From SOIA01 sp050116035 (GTDB lineage: Bacteria; Acidobacteriota; Aminicenantia; Aminicenantales; Aminicenantaceae): DNA of 9,142 bases. Location of the stretch: the NCBI GenBank assembly GCA_050116035.1, contig JASFPJ010000115.1, positions 1 through 9,142 of the forward strand. The letters are read 5' to 3'. Positions 1 through 5,377 of this stretch are shown piece by piece. A program made the translations under genes and the position numbers. Position 1 is the stretch's first letter; the number at the start of each line of letters is the position of its first letter. The notes beneath the pieces were generated by a model, which saw nothing but the letters and a program-made list of their open reading frames with translations, did not search any database and was not told the origin of the DNA.

Positions 1-202
1 TATCCGAGTGAACGGTGGAGGAATTGGAGGACAGACAGAAGCGATTCGATTAGGGATTTCCCGGGCTTTAGTCGAATTTAATAAAGAATTAAAAGCCAGC
101 CTGAAGAACGCAGGCCTGCTCACGAGAGATGCCAGGATTAAAGAACGCAAAAAATACGGATTGTTAGGCGCCAGGAAGGCTCCACAATACCACAAGAGAT
201 AA
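1..202 (+). CDS. rpsI: 30S ribosomal protein S9, C-terminal part
   Basis: The 5' end is cut off by the window; the reading frame runs from base 2 with no start codon needed, so the GTG at 8 is an internal valine. S9 is a small-subunit protein whose basic C-terminal tail reaches the P-site tRNA. The visible 66 residues match the family's C-terminal half: a VNGGGIGGQ glycine-rich stretch, AIRLGISRAL, then LTRDARIKERKKYGL and the basic end ARKAPQYHKR, closing in the usual Lys-Arg. It is followed after 14 bases by rpsB; in most bacteria rplM-rpsI is a unit and rpsB-tsf another, and here they sit in tandem, probably co-transcribed. The family assignment is very secure; the missing part is roughly half the protein. 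Confidence 0.97.
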   Translation, partial: IRVNGGGIGGQTEAIRLGISRALVEFNKELKASLKNAGLLTRDARIKERKKYGLLGARKAPQYHKR

Positions 203-204
203 AC

Positions 205-210
205 GGAGGA
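205..210 (+). promoter_or_regulatory. Ribosome binding site that decides the rpsB TTG start
   Basis: GGAGGA lies 6 bases before the TTG at 217. The first in-frame ATG (232) has no such element at the right distance, so the TTG is preferred. The extra N-terminal residues VTVTM also match the usual start of S2 proteins. Confidence 0.8.
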
Positions 211-216
211 TTTCTG

Positions 217-1053
217 TTGGTCACAGTCACAATGAAAGAACTGTTGGAAGCCGGTGTTCATTTTGGTCACCAGACGAAAAGGTGGAATCCTAAGATGAAA
301 GATTTCATCTTCGGCCAGAGGAATGGAATCTATATCATCGATTTACAGAAGACGATTAAAATTTTCAAAGATGCGCTCCAGTTCATCAGAAACGTGTCTG
401 AGGACGGGAAAGAGGTTCTTCTGGTTGGAACGAAAAAGCAGGCTCAGGATATTATCAAAGAAAACTCTCAAAAGTGTGAATCCAGCTATGTCAACCAGAG
501 ATGGTTGGGCGGATTGCTGACTAACTTCGATGTGATCAGAGGGAGCGTGGACAAGTTGGTCGAAATGGAAGAGATGAAAGAGGATGGGCGATGGGACCTT
601 CTGTCAAAAAAAGAACAGTCCAAGCTGGAGAAGGTTTACAGAAAGCTCTCGAAAAACCTGGGTGGAATAAAAGATATGCATGAGCTTCCAGGAGCTTTGT
701 TTGTTATAGATTCAACTAAAGAGGAAATAGCTATTCAGGAAGCTCAGAAACTGAAAATTCCTATCGTAGCCGTTGTGGATACGAATGGAGATCCGCAAGA
801 CATTGACCATCCAATTCCTGGGAATGATGACGCTGTCAGAGCTATTGAGTTGTTTACGTCTAAAGTCTCCCAAGCCATTATGGATGGGAAGCAAAAACGG
901 ATGGAAAAGGAGCTTCAGGAAGCCAAAAAGGAAGAACCGGTTGGAGCGGAAGAAGAACCGACTCCTGCAGGATCGCAGGCACCATCACCCTCCGAACCAA
1001 CTCCAGAAGAAGGGGGAGAAGGCGGTCATACTGAGCCTGGTGAATCAGTTTAA
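217..1053 (+). CDS. rpsB: 30S ribosomal protein S2 with acidic C-terminal tail
   Basis: S2 binds the 30S body-head junction, contacting 16S rRNA and S1. The 278-residue product shows the S2 signature close to the N-terminus (MKELLEAGVHFGHQTKRWNP, residues 6-25), then IIDLQKT, LLVGTKKQA, the RWLGGLLTN signature (95-103), LPGALFVID (157-165) and VAVVDTNGDP..IDHPIPGNDDA (185-206). The start is TTG, supported by a GGAGGA box and homology. The core ends near residue 225; the remaining about 50 residues are a Lys/Glu segment and then a low-complexity Pro/Glu/Gly/Ser tail, which makes it longer than the 241-residue E. coli protein. tsf follows after 14 bases with its own AAGGAAGGA ribosome binding site. 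The assignment is secure; the role of the tail is unknown. Confidence 0.98.
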   Translation: MVTVTMKELLEAGVHFGHQTKRWNPKMKDFIFGQRNGIYIIDLQKTIKIFKDALQFIRNVSEDGKEVLLVGTKKQAQDIIKENSQKCESSYVNQRWLGGLLTNFDVIRGSVDKLVEMEEMKEDGRWDLLSKKEQSKLEKVYRKLSKNLGGIKDMHELPGALFVIDSTKEEIAIQEAQKLKIPIVAVVDTNGDPQDIDHPIPGNDDAVRAIELFTSKVSQAIMDGKQKRMEKELQEAKKEEPVGAEEEPTPAGSQAPSPSEPTPEEGGEGGHTEPGESV

Positions 1054-1067
1054 GGAAGGAATGTAAG

Positions 1068-1664
1068 ATGGAGATTAAAGCTGAGCTTGTCAAGGAACTT
1101 CGTCAACGGACAGGAATCGGAGTGATGGAGTGTAAACAGGCACTCCAAGAGTCCAAGGGAGATATTGATAAAGCGATTGTCATCCTTAGGAAAAAGGGAT
1201 ATGCGCGAGCGCAAGACAAAATGAGCCGGGAAACAACCGAAGGCATCGTCGATTCTTACATTCATCTGAACGGGAAGATAGGAGTCCTTTTGGAAGTGAA
1301 TTGTGAATCTGATTTTGTTGCGCGCAATGATGAGTTTAAGGAGTTAGTGAAGAACATCGCCTTGCACATTGCCGCATCCAATCCCAGGTATATCTCATCA
1401 GAGGAAATTTCTCCTGAAGTATTAGAACAGGAAAAAGACATCATCAAAGAACAATTCAAGGATTCCAAGAAGCCTCCCGAAATCGTTGAGAAGATTATCC
1501 AAGGGAAGCTGGGGAAGTTTTACCAAGAAGTGTGCTTGTTGGACCAGCCCTACGTAAAAGATGATAAGGTTTCGGTGAAGCAGCTTGTTGCATCCTATAT
1601 TGCCAAGTTTGGCGAAAATATCCGGATAAGCCGATTTGCCCGGTATGAACTGGGCCAACAATAA
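1068..1664 (+). CDS. tsf: Translation elongation factor Ts, short form
   Basis: EF-Ts is the cytoplasmic nucleotide-exchange factor that releases GDP from EF-Tu. The N-terminal UBA-like domain is clear (ELVKELRQRTGIGVMECKQA, residues 6-25, then the GDIDKAIVILRKKG motif). The core holds the EF-Tu contact signature as ESDFVAR (80-86; TDFVA type) and ends with LLDQPYVKDD and IRISRFARYELG. At 198 residues it is far shorter than the E. coli protein (283) and resembles the short forms such as that of Thermus, which have a single core subdomain and act as dimers; whether this one dimerises is inference. The ATG start follows AAGGAAGGA by 7 bases. It lies between rpsB and pyrH, the standard order. 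Confidence 0.97.
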   Translation: MEIKAELVKELRQRTGIGVMECKQALQESKGDIDKAIVILRKKGYARAQDKMSRETTEGIVDSYIHLNGKIGVLLEVNCESDFVARNDEFKELVKNIALHIAASNPRYISSEEISPEVLEQEKDIIKEQFKDSKKPPEIVEKIIQGKLGKFYQEVCLLDQPYVKDDKVSVKQLVASYIAKFGENIRISRFARYELGQQ

Positions 1665-1672
1665 ATTCAATC

Positions 1673-2392
1673 ATGCCAAAAGAAAAGCCGGCGTATAAAA
1701 GAATCTTGCTGAAACTTTCCGGCGAATCCCTCCTCGGTCCCAATAACTATGGAATTGACCCTGACACGGCGAAATCTATCGCTCGAGAGTTGAAGGAAAT
1801 CCATGATTCAGGCATCGAAATCTCCATCATGATCGGTGGCGGGAATATTTTCCGAGGGGCTTTTGGTGCGGATGCCGGGATGGACAGAGCCTCGGCCGAT
1901 TACATGGGCCTGCTGGCCACCATCATGAATGGAATCGCTCTCCAGGATGCACTGGAAAATGAAGGGATGTTTACGAGGCATATTTCGGCTATTGAGATCA
2001 AAGCGGTTGCCGAACCATTTGTCCGGAGAAGAGTCATCAGACACCTTGAAAAAGGGAGAATTATCATTTTCAGTGCTGGAATCGGAAGTCCCTTTTTCAC
2101 CACAGATACAGCCGCGGCATTAAGAGCTCTTGAAATCAAGGCCGAGGTGATTCTGAAGGCAACAAAAGTAGATGGAGTCTATTCAGCCGATCCGATGAAG
2201 GATAAGACTGCGAAAAAGTTCAGTTCCATTAAATACATGGATGTTATCAAAAAAGGGCTGAAGGTAATGGACACGACCGCAATCTCCATGTGTAAAGAGA
2301 ATAACCTTCCCATCATAGTTTTCTGCTTAAAAGAGAAAGGGAATATCATGAAGGCTGTTATGGGCAAGAAAGTGGGAACAAGAGTTTATTGA
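1673..2392 (+). CDS. pyrH: Uridylate (UMP) kinase
   Basis: This enzyme phosphorylates UMP to UDP with ATP in pyrimidine nucleotide synthesis; bacterial forms are hexamers of the amino-acid-kinase fold. The 239 residues cover the full family length. Motifs: RILLKLSGESL (10-20, phosphate loop region), IGGGNIFRG (54-62), MDRASADYMG with the catalytic-region Asp71 and Arg72, SPFFTTDTAAALRALE (139-154, UMP binding), KATKVDGVYSADP (162-174) and MDTTAISMC (199-207). The usual GTGNP before FFTTD reads GIGSP here, a conservative variation. The start lies 8 bases after the tsf stop without a recognisable ribosome binding site, so translation is probably coupled to tsf. It is followed by an unusual structured intergenic region before frr. 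Confidence 0.98.
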   Translation: MPKEKPAYKRILLKLSGESLLGPNNYGIDPDTAKSIARELKEIHDSGIEISIMIGGGNIFRGAFGADAGMDRASADYMGLLATIMNGIALQDALENEGMFTRHISAIEIKAVAEPFVRRRVIRHLEKGRIIIFSAGIGSPFFTTDTAAALRALEIKAEVILKATKVDGVYSADPMKDKTAKKFSSIKYMDVIKKGLKVMDTTAISMCKENNLPIIVFCLKEKGNIMKAVMGKKVGTRVY

Positions 2393-2395
2393 ACA

Positions 2396-2605
2396 GACTC
2401 GACCCTTTATTAGGTATTTACTTACCTGGGTTATTCACGAGTCGAGGTTGCCGGAAATATGAGGCACAGCACATGAAGCTGTGGTCGGCCACCGCGATTG
2501 TGCTGTAACAAAGTAGTTTCGGTAAGATCGGCTCGCCCGAAGAGGAAAAGATGCCGACATATGATGATTACTCATCCTTCAGAGATTTTATGCGCAGAAG
2601 TCGGC
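2396..2605 (+). ncRNA. Candidate structured RNA or leader between pyrH and frr, family unknown
   Basis: The 265-base gap between pyrH and frr folds by eye into consecutive hairpins. (1) GACTCG 2396-2401 pairs CGAGTC 2438-2443; inside it ACCC 2402-2405 pairs GGGT 2428-2431 and AGGTA 2412-2416 pairs TACCT 2423-2427. (2) TTGCCG.AAA 2448-2457 pairs TTTCGGTAA 2517-2525 (one bulge, one G-U); it encloses ACAGCACA 2466-2473 / TGTGCTGT 2499-2506, which encloses GTGG 2481-2484 / CCAC 2489-2492. (3) TCGG 2528-2531 pairs CCGA 2537-2540. (4) GCCGAC 2553-2558 pairs GTCGGC 2600-2605 and encloses GATGA/TCATC 2563-2576. No U-run follows, so it is not a simple terminator. It could be an frr leader, a processed small RNA or an RNA-processing site. 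The pairing is seen in the sequence; function is unassigned, and it does not match the riboswitch, RNase P, tmRNA or 4.5S patterns I know. Confidence 0.4.
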
Positions 2606-2657
2606 CTATTTTATGGATGATTCAGGTTAATAATTTCTACTTTAGAGAGGGATAAAG

Positions 2658-3215
2658 ATGGTTAAAGACGTCTTAAGGGAGCTCGAGAAAAAAATGAAGA
2701 TCTCCGTGGAGCATTTTCGGAAAGACCTGAGTAAGTTGCGAACCGGCCGGGCGAATATAGGTCTCTTTGAAGATATTAAAGTCGACTACTACGGGAGTCT
2801 AACCCCTATCAATCAGGTGTCTACACTCGGAGTTCCTGATCCGACGCTAATCACAGTCCAACCCTATGATCCGTCAACCCTGGATGCTATAGATAAAGCG
2901 ATAAGGAGTGCTGATATGGGATTAAATCCGGTTAACGACGGTAAAATGCTCAAGGTCCCGATTCCCCCGCTGGATGAGGAAAGAAGACAGGATATCGCCA
3001 AGCACATAAAAAAAATATTAGAAGACGAGAAGACCGCACTCCGTATTATGCGGAGAGAGAGCAAAGAAGAAATCGAAAAGCTGGAAGAAGATAATCAAAT
3101 AACCGAGGACGACAAATTCTGGGGGTATGATAAGCTTCAAGAAGTCACTAATGAATACACAAAGAAGATTGAAGAAATGGCAGATGCCAAGGAAAAAGAA
3201 ATTTTAGAAGTTTAG
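2658..3215 (+). CDS. frr: Ribosome recycling factor
   Basis: RRF splits the post-termination ribosome together with EF-G. The 185 residues match the family length. The three-helix domain contributes the N-terminal helix with KLRTGRANIGLFEDI (26-40) and the C-terminal helices; the inserted beta domain holds VDYYGSLTPINQVSTLGVPD (42-61) and ITVQPYDPSTLDAIDKAI (65-82). The conserved helix segment ALRIMRRESKEEI (127-139) carries the Arg132 important for ribosome release in E. coli. The ATG start follows an AGAGAGGGA box. It is separated from pyrH by the structured intergenic region and closes the operon, with a strong hairpin terminator 18 bases after the stop. Confidence 0.98.
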   Translation: MVKDVLRELEKKMKISVEHFRKDLSKLRTGRANIGLFEDIKVDYYGSLTPINQVSTLGVPDPTLITVQPYDPSTLDAIDKAIRSADMGLNPVNDGKMLKVPIPPLDEERRQDIAKHIKKILEDEKTALRIMRRESKEEIEKLEEDNQITEDDKFWGYDKLQEVTNEYTKKIEEMADAKEKEILEV

Positions 3216-3233
3216 AGTCGCGAACAGAAGAAA

Positions 3234-3277
3234 AAAAGGGGACAGGCAACTTTTAAAAAAGTAGCCTGTCCCCTTTT
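3234..3277. terminator. Bidirectional hairpin terminator between convergent operons
   Basis: A 14-bp perfect stem, AAAAGGGGACAGGC (3234-3247) against GCCTGTCCCCTTTT (3264-3277), extends inward past an A/A mismatch through ACTT/AAGT pairs. On the + strand it ends in CCCCTTTTAT, just after frr. On the - strand it ends in CCCC followed by seven T, just after the stop codon (3281-3283) of the membrane-protein gene. It therefore suits termination in both directions. Its GGGGACAGG core resembles the core of the other inverted repeats in the window, so it may be a domesticated repeat. Confidence 0.8.
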
Positions 3278-3280
3278 ATA

Positions 3281-4192
3281 TTAGGCTTCGCTTTTCTTCT
3301 TGAACCAGTTTTCCGTTGTCCCGAATTTCGTCCTGACTACAACACCCCAACCGATTATGCTCAAACAGAAGGTGAAAAGTCCACCGAGAATAGGTATAAA
3401 GGAAATGAAACTCACGAGAATGAAGCCGAGTATCATCCCCCCAAAAACCGAAGCTTTGCCTTTCCCGAAGGCACGGATGAGGCTGTCACCGAAGAAATAG
3501 AAGAGGACAACTCGTCCGAAGAGTTTGATTACAATTCCTATGATAATGAGAGCGATGAGTATGGGAATACCGATTAACACGAATGAGAGCAGTGTCGCAA
3601 AGATGACCAATCCAACATAAACGATGATACTCAATAGCCCTGTTCCGACGATTGGCCAGAAAGAGTTTCTGATTTGAGTCGACGCATGGGTGATCTGGCG
3701 GGGGAAGAGAGCCGTTATCAACAAGGCCAGGAGGAACGTGATGAAGACGGAGACTAGTTTAAAGAAGATGATCATGGGAATGAGGGCCCCTTTGAGGCCT
3801 GGGCCCAGGAACTCAGTGAGGTCTTCGAATCCCTTAAAGTAGACTGTGTCTCCCTGAATGATGCATCCAGGTTCTTTCTCGAGCTCTCCACCCAATGAGA
3901 CAACATCTCCGTCGATGACAGCTGAGGATTTGAGTGTGATGTTTGAGCCGAATCCTAGAACGAGCTCTCCAACTTCACCGCTGATGGTGACTTCGCCGCC
4001 GAAGGTGACAACGCTTTCTCTGACTTTTCCCTCGATGACGACATTTCCGCCGAAAGAGATGACATTATCCTGTTCCTCATCTTCAGCGATGAAGATATCC
4101 TGTGTCATAGTGAAACACTGTTGACTATTCAAAGGGAGAAATCCAGAAATTAAGAAGAGAAGAATGAAAATTAACGCGATTTTATATCTCAT
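3281..4192 (-). CDS. Secreted bactofilin-like repeat domain joined to a polytopic membrane domain, function unknown
   Basis: This 303-residue protein has a signal-type N-terminus (residues 1-22, hydrophobic IALIFILLFLISGFL). A beta-helix-like segment (about 43-118) follows, with near-repeats VISFGGNVVIEGKV, VVTFGGEVTISGEV, LVLGFGSNITL and VVSLGGELE; the FGG-type turns recur every 17 residues (47, 64, 81), then once after 19. This pattern is known from bactofilin/polymer-forming proteins, usually cytoplasmic, but here it appears exported. About four to five membrane segments follow (135-162, 178-202, 204-228, 248-272 and possibly 270-290) and a basic tail, WFKKKSEA. The start overlaps the anti-sigma stop by four bases (ATGA), so it is the last gene of the sigma operon. 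I infer a role in sensing or reinforcing the envelope under control of that sigma factor. No catalytic motif was seen. Confidence 0.85.
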   Translation of the reverse strand: MRYKIALIFILLFLISGFLPLNSQQCFTMTQDIFIAEDEEQDNVISFGGNVVIEGKVRESVVTFGGEVTISGEVGELVLGFGSNITLKSSAVIDGDVVSLGGELEKEPGCIIQGDTVYFKGFEDLTEFLGPGLKGALIPMIIFFKLVSVFITFLLALLITALFPRQITHASTQIRNSFWPIVGTGLLSIIVYVGLVIFATLLSFVLIGIPILIALIIIGIVIKLFGRVVLFYFFGDSLIRAFGKGKASVFGGMILGFILVSFISFIPILGGLFTFCLSIIGWGVVVRTKFGTTENWFKKKSEA

Positions 4193-4767
4193 GCTTTTTC
4201 TCCAATAAGCAATTTACGTTTTATTCCGTAGACGGATGATGCAATGAAGATAATCGCAACGGCGATAAGGATTATCTGAAGCTGGGGGCTGATGATGGTT
4301 GTCAGCAAAGTCAGGCCTTTGAGGAGGACTTCCCCCAGTTGCTGCAGGATTTTAATTAAGAGTGATGCCACCTTGATGGTTTTCGCGAAAAGAGGAGAGA
4401 GATTTTTTACGAAGTCCAAAACCGTATGATAGATGTTGAAAAGTAGGCTCGAGAGACTTTGACCTGTAACCAGGGCAAAGAGAACGACAGCCAGAATCAT
4501 GGATGCAAAACCGGATGCCACGGCTCCGAGCCAAGCCAGAGGGGAAACTCTTTCTGGAAAAATTCTGGCCATGACCTGCTGAGTGAAATCACGGGGCGTC
4601 TTCCATAAAGGAAGGCTTTCTGCAGCTTGAAGCAGTAATCTTCTCTCTTCCACAGTTTTTTTACATTTTGGGCAAACAGCCAGATGCTTATTGATTTCTC
4701 TCTCTTCTACAGGCGAAAGCTCTTTCTCTAGATAGAGATAAATCTGTTCTATGCTGAGGCATCTCAT
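4189..4767 (-). CDS. Membrane-anchored anti-sigma factor with zinc-finger (ZAS-like) domain
   Basis: The product (192 residues) lies directly after the ECF sigma gene, overlapping it by ATGA. Its N-terminus has the zinc-binding anti-sigma pattern: Cys3, then His28, Cys32 and Cys35, spaced C-x24-H-x3-C-x2-C (the last three within HLAVCPKC). In RsrA/ChrR-type proteins this fold clamps the sigma factor. A membrane segment follows at about 78-102 (LAWLGAVASGFASMILAVVL within it), then an amphipathic, hydrophobic stretch (105-160) and a second membrane segment at about 162-182, ending in basic KRK. It probably holds the sigma factor at the inner membrane and releases it on an envelope signal; that signal and any protease control are not visible. 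Family identification rests on motif and context. Confidence 0.88.
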   Translation of the reverse strand: MRCLSIEQIYLYLEKELSPVEEREINKHLAVCPKCKKTVEERRLLLQAAESLPLWKTPRDFTQQVMARIFPERVSPLAWLGAVASGFASMILAVVLFALVTGQSLSSLLFNIYHTVLDFVKNLSPLFAKTIKVASLLIKILQQLGEVLLKGLTLLTTIISPQLQIILIAVAIIFIASSVYGIKRKLLIGEKA

Positions 4768-5336
4768 GGTGTTTCCTCCAGTAAAGTGCGAATGAGTTCC
4801 TTAGCCTGGAATACTCTGTTCTTCACGGTTCCTGTCGGCAGGCCTTTTATTTCGGCGATCTCCTCGTAACTCAACTCGTTGATATGCCTCCAGACGAAAA
4901 CTTCCCTCAGGGAACCGGGAATCCTTTCCAGAGCTCGCTCGATTCTATCTCTGATCTGGAAGGTCTCAAACTTGTCAACGATGGATTCCTCATCCGCTGG
5001 GACCTGAATAGGAGGGAGGTCCTTATCCAGTTTTTTCTGATGGTCGATAGAGAAAGCATCGATTTTCTTCTTTCTCCAGTAATCTATAATGAAGTTAGAT
5101 GCGATTCTGAAAAGCCAGGTGCTGAATTTGAACTGAGGCTTGTAGGAATGGAGTGAAGAGTAAGTCTTGATGAACACCTCCTGAGTAAAATCCAGGGCCA
5201 GTTCGCGTTCACCGACCATGCGCCCGATGTAATTCAGAAGCGGCTGTTGATACTTCTGGATAATCATTTCAAAAGCCTTTTTTTCGCCTTGAAGTGCTTT
5301 TTCGACGAGATTTTTATCTTCATTCATGGAGGACAT
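4764..5336 (-). CDS. RNA polymerase ECF-type sigma-70 factor (RpoE/SigW-like)
   Basis: This extracytoplasmic-function sigma factor directs RNA polymerase to stress promoters. The 190 residues hold region 2 at about 22-91 (FEMIIQKYQQPLLNYI, then LALDFTQEVFIKTYSSL, core binding and -10 recognition, then FSTWLFRIASNFIIDYWRKK) and region 4 at about 128-185 (ALERIPGSLREVFVWRHI; helix-turn-helix LSYEEIAEIKGLPTGTVKNR, residues 155-174). Regions 1.1 and 3 are absent, as usual for the class. The ATG at 5336 is preferred over the ATG at 5327 because GAGGA (5341-5345 on this strand) lies 4 bases before it. The downstream anti-sigma gene overlaps by ATGA; lolA ends 40 bases upstream. A perfect hairpin covers the start (see the regulatory entry). 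I do not name an ortholog. Confidence 0.95.
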   Translation of the reverse strand: MSSMNEDKNLVEKALQGEKKAFEMIIQKYQQPLLNYIGRMVGERELALDFTQEVFIKTYSSLHSYKPQFKFSTWLFRIASNFIIDYWRKKKIDAFSIDHQKKLDKDLPPIQVPADEESIVDKFETFQIRDRIERALERIPGSLREVFVWRHINELSYEEIAEIKGLPTGTVKNRVFQAKELIRTLLEETP

Positions 5337-5345
5337 CCTGTCCTC
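5329..5345 (-). promoter_or_regulatory. Inverted repeat over the sigma-factor start codon and ribosome binding site
   Basis: GAGGACA and TGTCCTC form a perfect 7-bp inverted repeat with a 3-base loop. In the mRNA the GAGGA ribosome binding site would pair with codons 2-3, and the start codon would lie at the loop edge, so the structure could limit translation initiation. As DNA it could alternatively be a repressor or sigma-linked operator. The repeat is seen; its function is inferred. Confidence 0.45.
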
Positions 5346-5353
5346 AAATTGTT

Positions 5354-5377
5354 ATACGAAAACGAGTGGAGTTGGTT
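5354..5377 (-). promoter_or_regulatory. Weak candidate ECF-type promoter for the sigma operon
   Basis: On the - strand AAC (5377-5375), 16 bases and CGTAT (5358-5354) resemble the AAC-N16-CGT layout common at ECF-sigma-dependent promoters. It would place the transcript start shortly before the sigma ribosome binding site, starting at the lolA stop codon. Such short motifs occur by chance, so the evidence is weak. Confidence 0.2.

Noticed and set aside
2478..2497. T-box-like GTGG...ACCGCG
   Set aside because: The UGG and ACCGCG parts are separated by six extra bases, there is no specifier stem I and no downstream terminator, and frr is not a T-box target.
2448..2525. tRNA-like length and closing stem
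   Set aside because: The segment is about 76 bases with a closing stem, but it has no T-loop (GTTCRANYC), no anticodon arm of normal size and no acceptor end.
2542..2610. RNase P RNA-like words (GAGGAAAAG and AGAAGTCGGCC)
   Set aside because: The two conserved regions of RNase P RNA lie roughly 250 bases or more apart; here they are about 55 apart and the rest of the core is missing.
3858..4124. 88-codon + strand frame opposite the bactofilin-like gene
   Set aside because: Low-complexity Ser/Thr/Pro product mirroring the repeat codons of the real gene on the other strand.
4884..5156. 90-codon + strand frame opposite the sigma gene
   Set aside because: It is antisense to a clear ECF sigma factor and has no recognisable domain.
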